A DNA stretch of 64,000 bases from Gnetum montanum (taxonomy: Eukaryota > Streptophyta > Gnetopsida > Gnetales > Gnetaceae), in the NCBI GenBank assembly GCA_015680685.1, contig MNCI01004586.1:301571-365570 (forward strand), in the 5' to 3' direction. Position 1 is the first letter of the stretch. The number at the start of each line of letters is the position of its first letter. Below are positions 54,634 to 64,000 of this stretch, piece after piece. The translations under genes and the position numbers were made by a program. The notes beneath the pieces are model-generated. The model was not told where the DNA came from, made no database searches, and saw only the letters and a program-made list of their open reading frames with translations.

Positions 54634-56934
54634 CTATCCATTCTCCACATGGATAGTGTTAATCACATATGGTGCATCATTAGTATTGAGAGGGTCTTTG
54701 TAGACTCCCATGGGTTGGTTTTGGGGCCTTATTGGGTTTTCCTTGTCAAATAATATTTCACCCCTATTAATCATGCGTTGTATGTCTTGTTTTAAAGTGA
54801 AGCAGTAGTTAGTTCCATGCCCACACCGTTGGTGATATTTGCAAAATCTGTCCAACCTAAAGCCTCTTGGAATTGGGGGCTCATTAGCTGTTGCTAAAGT
54901 TGGGTTCTTAGCCAACTCACAGAATCGATCATGTTTTTGAGACACCATAGGAGACATTTATTTATGTTTGATTAACCTGGCCTTTAGAAGTTGATCTAAT
55001 AATTGTGAAGGCTTCATAGGAAACGGTGTATACTGGGTGGGATCCTTTCGTTTGAATGTACTGGTGTGACCCATGTTGGTGTTTTTATTTGAGGAAGATT
55101 CGGGTGTAGGCATAGGTGTGGTTCTTTCACGACTGATTAGAGCAACGATTTGTTTTCTTTTCTGTCTTGGATTGTTAGGTTGGGTTGTCTCTGCCACCAC
55201 CGCTACTATTGTTCTAGATTTATCTTTATCTTTCCTTGTATGTTGGTTCCTAAAGGTCGAATAAGTTGGGTCATTACTTGTTTGGGTTGCCTCTTTTATG
55301 TTCTTAATTTGCACAAATGCTTGGCTCAAAGTACATGCATTCAAATAATAAAGTTTCGATTTAATAAAGTCATTCACGACCGCTTTAAGGATGGTAAGTA
55401 GATATGTTTCAGGGATGGGCTCGTGAAGTTTGTTGAGGGCTACACTCCACCTTTGGAGAAATTTTTGCACTGGTTCTGACGGTGCCTGTTTGATTTGAAT
55501 CAAGCTATCCAGTGTGGCTTTAGGCTTTAGATTATATTTAAAATGGGTAATGAACTGATGTAACAAATCTTCTAGGGAGGATATGAAGTTACAAGGTAAA
55601 GCTCAGTACCAGTCTAAGGCCTTTCCCGTTAGGGACATAGAAAATACACGTAGAATTGCATGAGGCTAGGCTTGAAGCAATAGACACTCTAGATGAAATG
55701 TTACCAGATGGGCATTTGGATCTCCCTCTCCGTTGTACTTAGTTAGTTGAGGCAATGAGATTCCCTTCGGCAAGGTTAATGGTGGGACTAAAGGGTGGAT
55801 TGGGTCATCTTGATAGAAGTCCAACACCTTGACTTCCTTAGTGTTTACAGTTTTAAGGCACTTTAACTCCTTGGTTAATGAGTGCATCATTTTTTTTGTG
55901 TCTGCCCACTCTTGGATGGTAGGAAGATCGGTGGGTTGAGTGGATGGTGATTGATAATAATTTGATTGTTGCATCGTTTGTGGAAAGGGAGATTCTTGGA
56001 TTGTCAGTTGTTATGTTGGAGAAATATTTAGAGATGAAACTGCAAGGTGTGGTATGCTATAGTGAGTAGACTGGTGTTGCTGGATAGCTAGTGGAACCCA
56101 CTGCCCAGCCACAGGTTGTGAGGTGACACCCTAGACATGTTGGCCTGAAGTAATCAATGGTGCTACATGGGTTTGCACTTGTGGTATGTAATGGGTGGAC
56201 GTGGAAGCTGGTATGACAGATGGCATCCCAATTACCTAAAGTCAGAATATCGATCCTGCATTAGTTTAAGGAGGGGGTTGTCAGGATTACACCTGTGGAG
56301 GTATGATGGAAGTGGACGTATCAAATTAAATGTTGGGCATGGGGAAAATGGGAATGGAAGCGGGCCCTTCTTGTTGAGAAACTAGTACTCGAGTGTTTGT
56401 AGATGAAGGAGGAAGCATAGTTTCTTCAAGGAAAGGTTGGAGTAGTGGGTTTGTATGGGCATGGGGACTGACAGTATGGTATGAATCCCTATGCTCAGAT
56501 TGGACTACAAAGTCATCTTCCTCATCTCCACTTTGAGGCTCTATCGGAGGTGGTTGTAAGGCTTGACTCCTCGCCATAAGAAGTTGAGATATAAGTCGAT
56601 GATGGTGTTTAGACAAGGGGATTATATCAAATGCTGAGGGAATGAACTTACGACCTCCTTTATAAATAAGTTCATAGTTTTGCTTTGCTTCCCTTTCTAC
56701 ACGATCGATAGGCATGTTGGTTTGGACCTTGACACAGATGAAGTTATATTATTCTAATGTGAGAGTTGCATAAATAGGGTCTTTTCCCTGTAGCCTAAGT
56801 GACTGGTGACTTGGGCCTTGAGGGTTTATCTGTTCGATAACAGTTATGGGTTCTGTCACAGTCACAGGGTTCTAGGTCTCAACCCCAAAATCAGAGATCG
56901 ATAGTGTCATTGGGTTGGTCTGGGAAGATTCCAT
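54634..56934 (-). pseudogene. G gag
   Basis: Start at the ATG at 56934 (MESSQTNPMTLSISDFGVE), chosen because YNFICVKV and GRKFIPSAFDIIPL follow in line with F. A Gln/Pro-rich stretch follows. Then FYQDDPIHPLVPPLTLPKGI and KYNGEGDPNAHLVTF (55974-55666), FITHFKYNLKPKATLDS, FIKSKLYYLNACTLSQAF (55566-54958), and the zinc motif CKYHQRCGHGTNYCFTLKQDI near 54830. Stops near 55663, 55990 and 56320 break it. Gag and protease are close to in-frame, as expected for one polyprotein. Confidence 0.88.
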
Positions 56935-56989
56935 AGCGAGCATGAATAAATTGGGCTAGAGGAGATGAGCGTGCGTAAGATAGGTGGTC

Positions 56990-57160
56990 AAGCCAGCGTG
57001 AGCAAGCTAACAGCATGAGTAAGCTAACAACGTTAGGAAGCTGACAACGTTAGTAACTGACAGCGTGAGCAAGCTAACAACGTGAGCAAGCTGACAACGT
57101 GAGTAATTGACAACGTGAGCAAGCTAGGCTTAGCATGGGTAAGTCAAGCCGAGTGTGTGT
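56990..57160. repeat. Short tandem repeat in G leader (ACGTGAGCAAGCTGACA)
   Basis: About eight copies of a 17-24 base unit mixing GCGTGAGCAAGCTAACA and ACGTGAGTAACTGACA. This is another occurrence of the G-specific GTGAG word, placed between primer site and gag. Confidence 0.85.
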
Positions 57161-57260
57161 AAGGTAGCTTGACAAACTGGGTTTTGGCTTTAGTACTTGA
57201 TCTGTGCAACTTTTGAATAGGTAGAGTGATCAACGCTTTGACAGGATGGTAAACAAATTC

Positions 57261-57280
57261 GGCCCTCCTTCTAGCGCCAA
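57261..57280 (-). other. G primer binding site
   Basis: Minus strand TTGGCGCTAGAAGGAGGGCC, five bases inside the LTR. It shares 16 of 18 positions with F. A tRNA ending in AGCGCCA would be complementary; I do not name it. Confidence 0.8.
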
Positions 57281-57285
57281 TTTAC

Positions 57286-58984
57286 TATACTGACTGAAAT
57301 TGTCGACGTAAGGCGGAAGGGAAAAAATAAACACCAAAAGATCGTCGGACAGGCATAACTAACCCTGCCTTCATGTGAGGGTGAGCTGGAAAAGAAAGAT
57401 GAAGGTAGAGTGCCTTGGATGGTTTGCATGCAAATCAACCAAGAACTTCCTCGAACATAAGCTATGGCTTGCATTGGGGTTATCGTAACTCATATTCGAA
57501 ATGTAAACAGTAACGCAAGAAATGCAAACAGAGCATATACAGAACCGATATTGCAAACAAAACATAAACTAGATTTAAAACAAAGTAAACAATATAATGG
57601 AAGGAAAAATGAACTGTATTGTATTGCTTAGAATTAATGTGCACCAGTCAAAGTGTAGCTACGCATGTGGATGGCAAGTCAAGTGCTAAGCCCCAGGGTG
57701 ATATGCTTGCAGGTGCTTGAATGCTAGGAGTCAAGTGCACTCGAGCGTCCAAAAGTTGCCAGTCAGTGTTTCCTAAGCCGTCAACCTTCAAAATTGCCAA
57801 CCCGATTTACATGATTGGATGGGGTATTTATAAGGTTTGGCCAGGTTTGAGCACAGAATTCATGGATGGAATCAACAGTTGAGAGATGAGAGGAAAATGG
57901 ATCATGTGACACATGTCTGATGGACAGCTGTGTGTGAGTTGGATTGCGTATAGGTAGGCTACATTCTTAACTGGATGCATTGTATCTTACAGCGTGTGTT
58001 AGCTTACGCCCACGGAATCAAATACAATTTTGGAGCGTAAGAGCTTGACAAGCTCACAAATGATGAAAATTTACAATGAAAATGATAATGTACAACAAAA
58101 GAGGTTGACTTTGGCTCACTTGAAACTTCTCGGTCCTTGCATTGACTGCTGCAAGACGTCGATTTGAGTGGTTTTGTGGCTGTTTGAGGCATCTCTGTCC
58201 AACCAGAGCTTCCAGCGTGAGTTGATTTTGTCCTAGCATGTCCTCAATGTGTATTTGGCATGATTTTGACTAGGCGTGACCAGTACTCACGCTGTCAGTG
58301 TGACCTCAACGTGAGTGAGCTAAAAATGACTTATTTCACATCAAATTTTGATTTTAGAAGCCTGTTCTTTAAGTGTAATGATTGCTTGACTGTGTCTGAT
58401 CATGAGAGTGATTTGCAAGTCAAAAACTGAGCTTGAGAGTGACTTGTTTTGAGCCAATTTTGGCAGCTCATGCTGGACTCATGCTACCAGCATGAGTGCA
58501 GCGTGACCACAACGTGAGCTACAAAAACTTGCAATTTTGGACCTGAAATCTGGAATTCTGGAGGCTGGGACTTGAAGTTGTCAACAATGAACCCTGAGGA
58601 TGACTTGCACCTTGGAATCAAATCATTTTGACTTAGTTTCGAGGCTCTCATAGTTGCTCACGCTGTACTCACGCTGCCAGCGTGACCTCAGTGTGACCAT
58701 CAGCATGAGTGAGAAGACTTGTACAATTTGACCCAAAATCTAAACTCCTGAATGCAAAAATTGAAGTAGGGAATAGTGACCCTTGAGGATGGCTTGCAAC
58801 CTTAGATTGGACCATCTTTGACTTGATTTTGAAGCTGTTGAAAGTGCTCATGCTAAAGGAAAGCTGGTTTGACAAGCCCAGCATGAGTTACATGCCTTGG
58901 TCAAATTTTTACCTCCCGAAAGCTCAAAGGGGGGCCTAAGTTATTCTCATTTTAAAGTGTTAAGTCGAAATTAGTGGTGTTTCA
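57286..58984 (-). repeat. G 5' LTR
   Basis: 1699 bases, ending GGTGTTTCA. The inner end reads TATACTGACTG where the partner has TGTACTAACC, so the terminal TG has mutated to TA. By hand count about 26 of the first 180 positions differ from the partner, mostly transitions, indicating an old insertion in methylated DNA. Confidence 0.93.
57825..57832 (-). promoter_or_regulatory. TATA box of G 5' LTR
   Basis: TATAAATA on the minus strand in CCTTATAAATACCCC. Single copy, unlike the 3' LTR. Confidence 0.65.
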
Positions 58985-58989
58985 CAAGG
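58985..58989. repeat. Target-site duplication of G (right copy, CAAGG)
   Basis: Exact copy of 40877-40881. Confidence 0.95.
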
Positions 58990-59630
58990 TAACTATTGAC
59001 AGAAATCCCAACTAACGTATTATCCTAGTGGACCCTGATTGCAGCAGTAGGAGCAATACCATCAATAGTTCCAACAGCCTCAATGATGGGCCATGCTACT
59101 GCTAAGCTAGTAGTATCCATATTGACAACCTAATCCTTATGGATGCTACATCCAATGTCTAGTCTCACCAGAAAACGTAACTATTTAAGCTCTATAGTAT
59201 TATCTATAGAATACCACCGATCAACACCACCAAGGCCCAATTCAGACTCATACGTGCATCCACTAGTAGCTAATTTTCCAAATCCTAATTAAATATTTTA
59301 TCATAAGTGTCATCTCCTATGATGCAAGGGGAGTTGCCATCATAGCGACAATAGAAGAGAGTTGCAAGGGTAGTGAATGTATAGATAGAAGATCTTACAA
59401 GCAACATTAAGGGCCAAGCAAAGAAACATTCTTTCTTTAGAACAAGTCTAGAAAAGGCTGGTAGATTCACAACTTTATCAAGATCCACTTCTAAAATAGA
59501 TCTTCTCACTACTGGCAAGCTTTCATCATCATCAAGCCCAAACATACATATTATCATGCTCATTGAAATCATCACTGACTGGATTAAGGTAGGACCACTT
59601 CCTAAGAAAATAATTGATCTAGGAATTCCT
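58990..59630 (+). pseudogene. E3 gag C-terminus and linker
   Basis: Continuation of E3 after G. A Gln-rich stretch (NYQQ-type, many stops) corresponds to the Pro/Gln-rich linker between zinc knuckle and protease in E1 and E2. No long open frame; position and orientation are the main support. Confidence 0.6.
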
Positions 59631-60090
59631 TTGATTTATCTATGAGTAGTTGGAAATCAACCATGCAAAGCTCTATTAGACTTAAGTTCTAGAGTAAATT
59701 TGATATCTTATAGAACATATGAAGCTTGGAACCTACTATCATTGGAAGAATGTAATATCAGGTTGGAGCTTGTAAACTAGTCTGTCACTACTCCTTTGGG
59801 ATAGATAGACGATGTAGTGATCACTGTCAATGGATGGTCCTATCTAGTAGACTTTCTAGTAATTGATGTAAAATATGTTGATCAGGAATTTCCAATAATC
59901 ATGGGGAGAGCATGGCTTAGCATAATCAACGCTAAGCTAAGTATGAGAGATTTGTTAGTTGAGATTTCTAAAGAAGACATACACACGCAACGAATTCCAT
60001 GCATTATTGCTAAAAGAAAAGGGTGCAATCATGGACTGACACTTCAGAATGTCAACACAATTACCATTCCAATCCACAACAACAACAGTT
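59631..60090 (+). pseudogene. E3 aspartic protease, broken active site
   Basis: CKALLDLSSRVNLISYRTYEAWN near 59670-59730 corresponds to ALLDLGSSINLIS in E2: the Gly of D-L-G is now Ser. Then VNGWSYLVDFLVIDV and FPIIMGRAWLSIINAKLS (59817-60090 open). Same domain as 16197-16700 but on the opposite strand because E3 is a plus-strand element. Confidence 0.83.
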
Positions 60091-60098
60091 AACAACTA

Positions 60099-60473
60099 GT
60101 GTGTGCAACTAAAAGAGTAGAGGCCACCAAACCAAAGGACACCTTATGGCCACTAACTGAGAACCAAAAATTCTCTAACACATGCATGAGAAAATTTGAC
60201 CCACTTACTAATTCCCAAACTAAGAAAGTGACACTAACTGAGAGCCCAAAAACAAAAAGATCAACTCATAATCATACACCAGAGGGAAAAGAAAATAGGA
60301 ATTTAAACAATCATAACGCCACTACCATCAAAATTATATGGGATGATAATCGAAGAGTTACATCACTAAAAATGGTAGGTAAACCACCTATAGTGTATGA
60401 TGTAGGAGATCTAGGGAGCATTTTTCGAACACTCGCCCATGAATTTAGTCATGGGGGAGATGCCTTATCTTGA
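60099..60473 (+). pseudogene. E3 post-protease frame running into the 3' tract
   Basis: 124 open codons: ATKPKDTLWPLTENQKF, a Lys/Asn/Thr-rich middle, then IVYDVGDLGSIFRTL and EFSHGGDALS. RT should follow protease here, but instead the purine motif TTAGTCATGGGGG (60445-60457) appears, which in E2 lies after integrase. So RT, RNase H and integrase are missing. I do not recognise the 124-residue frame. It may be linker or a remnant unique to E3. Confidence 0.55.
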
Positions 60474-62060
60474 TTCAAGGATTACTAAGTGATTTTTCAT
60501 TTTTTTGTTTTACAATTCTTTTCATTTTTCACATTCTTTGACATTTTCTTATTCTTTTATACTTTTCCATTTCTTCAATTTTTTATGTTCTTTTACATTT
60601 TTTAATTCTTTAACATTTTTTAATTCTTTACAATTTTTCATAATTTTTGCTATCTTTTCAATTTCTTTTATATTTTTTTTTTCAAACCATTTGTAAATAA
60701 TTTTGATAGTTCATATGACATTAAATAAAGGCAAGATGTAGTCCAATAAGGTGAATATTTCTCAATGTTATCAAGTCATAAGAGATTGATTATTGGCACA
60801 ATGAGCCCACATCATCCATCCATCCATTCCATTAATAAGAGGTTCTTACCATGGCCATAATGATATTCTTTTCCATCATACAACTCAGAATAAACTTGTG
60901 ATCATTATGCCTGGATAGAAAAGTAAAGAACCAAGTGGGAATGTAAAGGGAGTGACATTAAGGGAACTTGTGGATTCTTTTTGAATTATTATTGTGAGTT
61001 CTATTATGTTACTAAGGTTGTATTATATCCTTGTAGATCTAACAAAAAATGGGAATAAGAGTAAAATAAGTGCTACCTTAAAAGGTTGACATAGTTTAAA
61101 AATAAAAAGAGCACAAAATAAATTTCTAGGGTTCCATTGGAAAGACATGTTACCCATGCCTAAAGGTAGGCGGCTTCTCAGAAATCTAAAAATAAAAATA
61201 AAGTGCTATGAATAAAAATCCTCCCTTGGAGAATATGCCAAGTGACAATATCCCTTATAACATTGATAGTCTTACGATTGTAATTTCAAAAGATGAAATG
61301 ATGTGATGTCACCGGGATGTGGTCTAGACTTGGTTTGAATCTTGGACAAAAAGGCTAATGATTACTTTAACCACAAATAAAATAGAAGAATTCATCATGC
61401 CTATGGTAAGACACCTCATGTCCTAATTTCTACAATCCCTTCTAAGCCCATTTCATCTCACTATTTGAATAATCGTAACTTATGATTTCATATAACATAG
61501 AGTTAATTTCTCAAAATTGGTGGTACTAACATGTGTGTTTTGCTAAATAGATATGCGTTACATTTAACTCCTTAAGTGCCTAAGGAAACTTCTCGGCATG
61601 GTTACATAAGGGCATTAAGGGCTGGAGCTTGCTTTGGGGAGGAACTGCTTGTATAATTATTGTATCTTATACCTACCAAGCAATTCCACATCATCTTGAA
61701 CCTTCCAAATATCAATAAATACTTTCCCATTCAACAAATATGAATTCATTACCCTTCTTACCCAACTTATGAAGTTTTGTAGCTTGATATTCCTTCTCTA
61801 TGAACTTCCAATGACATGTTTTCACAAAAATGAGCATATATCCATCATCCAAACTCTCTAAGAAACCTTAAAACCTTCCAAACATCCAAAGGAATTAATT
61901 TTTCCCATCATATCTTTGTGAAAAATGAATTTTCATGAGCTCCAATATTGGGTTGACCTCTTAGCTTCCCCAAGCCATATCTTAATCAACATCACTCTGA
62001 TTTTCATGATTCTTAAACCTATTTGATCATGGAGTGCTCAACTTAGTCGTGGTAGGGGGT
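60474..62060 (+). other. E3 3' non-coding tract
   Basis: T-rich runs at 60490-60680 parallel those of E1 and E2. CCATCCATCCATTCCATTAA near 60817 has a counterpart in E2 (minus strand near 9590). There is no coding region. CTTAGTCGTGGTAGGGGGTG at 62042-62061 resembles the E2 polypurine tract, but the sequence after it does not match the E3 5' LTR. Confidence 0.55.
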
Positions 62061-62431
62061 GTGGGGTTGTGGTGGTGTGCTAGTCAGGAAAATTTGAGCC
62101 AATTTTTTGCAAAATTCTAATGCTCAGAAGGTACTTTTTAGGATAAGTGTTAAGAGATAATTAGAATTTTTAAAGAATAATCAAACATACTAAAGCTAAA
62201 ACACTCAATTAATGATCTTAAGGATTAATAACCATCATACATAGGGATAAAATGAGTAGTTGTGATAGGTTATCAAGAGATTAACACTTATGCGATAACT
62301 TTTTAAAAAAATTTCTAACTCTACAATCTTAGTAACTAAGAACCTAATGGAACTAAGGGTATGAGTAAGGTATCAAATCGTTAAGAATACATGAAAAATC
62401 CTTAGTAATTCTAATTCCTTAATGATTATAG

Positions 62432-63952
62432 ATGGCCCCAAGAAGAGGAGGAGCACAAAGAGGACCTTCACAAGGAGCAAGCAAATGACCAAGAGGCTAA
62501 GGTAGAGGAACACGAGGAGTAGGAAGCACAATTGTTCAACATTCATCAAGACATTCTTGTTATAATACAATCAGCCTAAGGAGAGGCAAATGAACCACAA
62601 GTCAAAGGACAATGCCTGACATTGTCACAAGATTGCATCTAAGAAATTTAAGAAAGATTGATCTTGACCATGGTGATCATGGAAATGAACTTTCACTTGT
62701 TTATGGAATTTGTTCTTGAAGTGGTATGAATGCAACTCCAAGCATCACCGCTATGGCCTATCTTGTCACAAAATGATGAATGGTACCTTGGAGAAACTTT
62801 TTAGTTTTGGCACAGCAAGGAAGAGGGTACGACTGTCAACATTGGAGAAGTCTCAATGTCATTCTCAATCAAAGTAATTGCAGAAGCTTTGAACATACCT
62901 AATGAAGGGGCATGGATAGCACATTTGTCCACCAGATTTGATTCTGAAACTAGAAAGTTATGGTTGAAATAGTCTTATGGCAAAGAAGATAAAGAATAAA
63001 ATGAGCTAACTCTAGAGGAGAGGATATACTTTAAAATCAGCACTTATAATCTATTCCCAACAAAAGGACTTAATTGACTATCAAAGTATGAGGCTAGGGG
63101 AAGTGTAATTATAATGGGCAAGCATAATGCTAACCTTGCATAACTGTACTTCATGGAAATGCAAAGGCAATTTGAAGAGAAGAAGGTAGGGAAGCCAACA
63201 CTTCCATTCCCTTACCTTATCAGAATGTTGTGTAAGTGAGAAGAAATCCTAGGATACACTAATGATGTTCCTAGAAGAGCCCAAAATGCTTCATACACTA
63301 AGTTGCTCAAACTAGCATTGACAAGGAAAGACCATGGTGAGGAGCAAGAGCAAGAGCAAGAACAAGAACAAGATCAACAACGAGAGAAATTGTAGGAACA
63401 AGAACAAGCTTGGCCTAGTAGCCAATAATAAGGGTAGAAACAATAGTAAGTCCCACTGCATCGCTACAAGACTATATATTGTTAATGAGCTACCTACAAA
63501 AAATTGCAGAAATAATTAGCTGGGGAACCAGGGAAGAGGCCAATTTGTACAAAGTTATTGATAGTGCCATTAGACCCACAGTTTCAGCTAATCTAGCAAG
63601 TGGACATATTTCATTATAGTTAGGAGGAGAGGTATGGTTACAACAGATCTCTAGGAACACTGCATTATTCCAAGTGGTGTTAGACATTGGAGAAGGAGCC
63701 ATAGTTGTGGTAATGCAACACTAGGATGTAGAGGGAGTAGTAGAGGTGATCACTAATCACATTAAAGAATCCTTCAATGTACTTGTTGTACCATTGGTGA
63801 ATCTAATTGGAGCCAAAGATTCTCAGATGTTAGCTGAAACCTTAATGACTTCTATTGATCATGAGGATGTGCTTGATAGGATATTGCAGATAGAACAAGT
63901 AATGATAACACTTTTTGACATCCCTAATGATGTCATTGCTAGATTAATCTAA
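62432..63952 (+). pseudogene. Extra ORF remnant downstream of E3 (plant-transposon-protein-like)
   Basis: The ATG at 62432 opens MAPRRGGAQRGPSQGAS. After stops and frame changes, FWHSKEEGTTVNIGEVSMSF continues as SIKVIAEALNIPNEGAWIA, then LSTRFDSETRKLWLK, GKPTLPFPYLIRML, a Gln/Glu/Arg repeat and a last open part (63746-63952). The pattern V-x-x-S-F...IAEALNIPNEG recalls extra proteins often carried by plant Ty3/gypsy elements. It also parallels VSFHLTTEFLFDLFGMPMDG of the antisense gene in G. It is in sense orientation to E3. Whether it belongs to E3 or a neighbour cannot be decided here. Confidence 0.5.
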
Positions 63953-64000
63953 ACTCATAGGCATGGTAGATATCAGGGCAAAGCATGCGAAAGCAGAAGT

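Larger units (their letters stand above)
40882..58984 (-). mobile_element. G: Tat-like Ty3/gypsy element carrying an antisense gene
   Basis: Complete 18.1 kb element with two LTRs and a perfect CAAGG duplication, inserted in E3 gag. Order on the minus strand: LTR, primer site, gag, protease, antisense gene, RT, RNase H, second RNase H, integrase, polypurine tract, LTR. It has the same plan as F and is clearly homologous protein by protein, but its LTR body sequences differ from F's. It is the better preserved of the two: protease is open over 452 codons and 350 codons of second RNase H plus integrase are open. Confidence 0.93.

Noticed and set aside
60505-60696. Plus-strand Phe/Ser-rich frame
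   Set aside because: T-rich tract shared with E1 and E2 3' regions; low complexity only.

Overview
This window is a nested pile-up of old LTR retrotransposons from a land plant, almost certainly a seed plant with a repeat-rich genome. The clues are Athila-like and Tat-like Ty3/gypsy elements, a Ty1/copia remnant, and a broken fragment of a plant-type DEAD-box RNA helicase. I see no intact host gene, rRNA, tRNA, CRISPR array or bacterial feature. Nearly every coding region carries stop codons or frameshifts. I use my own labels: E1, E2 and E3 are three Athila-like elements; F and G are two Tat-like elements that carry a second, archaeal-type RNase H.

Layout. 1-5352: E1 (minus strand; its left LTR lies outside the window), which keeps gag and protease but has lost RT, RNase H and integrase. 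It sits in the gag of a Ty1/copia element whose remaining gag, primer site and LTR occupy 5353-6430. 6431-64000: E3 (plus strand), with its 5' LTR split by E2. E2 (minus strand, 7190-38655) is bounded by two LTRs and the 5-bp target duplication ATAAT. E2's gag is in turn split by F (19164-37595), and its RNase H is split by about 3.4 kb of non-retroviral sequence containing an assembly gap (11618-12551), a helicase fragment and an unidentified exon. E3's gag is split by G (40882-58984, target duplication CAAGG). So the nesting is E3 containing (E2 containing F) and G. E3 resumes at 58990 with protease and a 3' non-coding tract, followed by a sense-strand extra ORF remnant at 62432-63952.

F and G share an unusual plan. 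Reading in element orientation (minus strand): 5' LTR, primer site, gag, protease, then a 6.0-6.3 kb spacer, then pol (RT, degenerate RNase H, second RNase H, integrase), polypurine tract and 3' LTR. The spacer lies where Ogre-type elements are known to carry an intron. It holds a multi-exon gene on the opposite strand, homologous between F and G, with matching exon order and at least three shared splice positions. Its product matches nothing I can name. The three module boundaries (after protease, before RT, after integrase) carry arrays of a short repeat. Each unit has an AGTTTWA-type leader followed by a 4-bp stem, usually a 6-base loop, and the returning stem. The stem letters differ between units but stay complementary. 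The antisense gene and the mini-hairpin arrays are the two observations I consider most likely to be new.

Limits: LTR pairs are visibly diverged (G's differ at roughly one in seven positions over their first 180 bases, by hand count), so these are old copies. All domain calls are by eye from motifs. Boundaries without target duplications are approximate.
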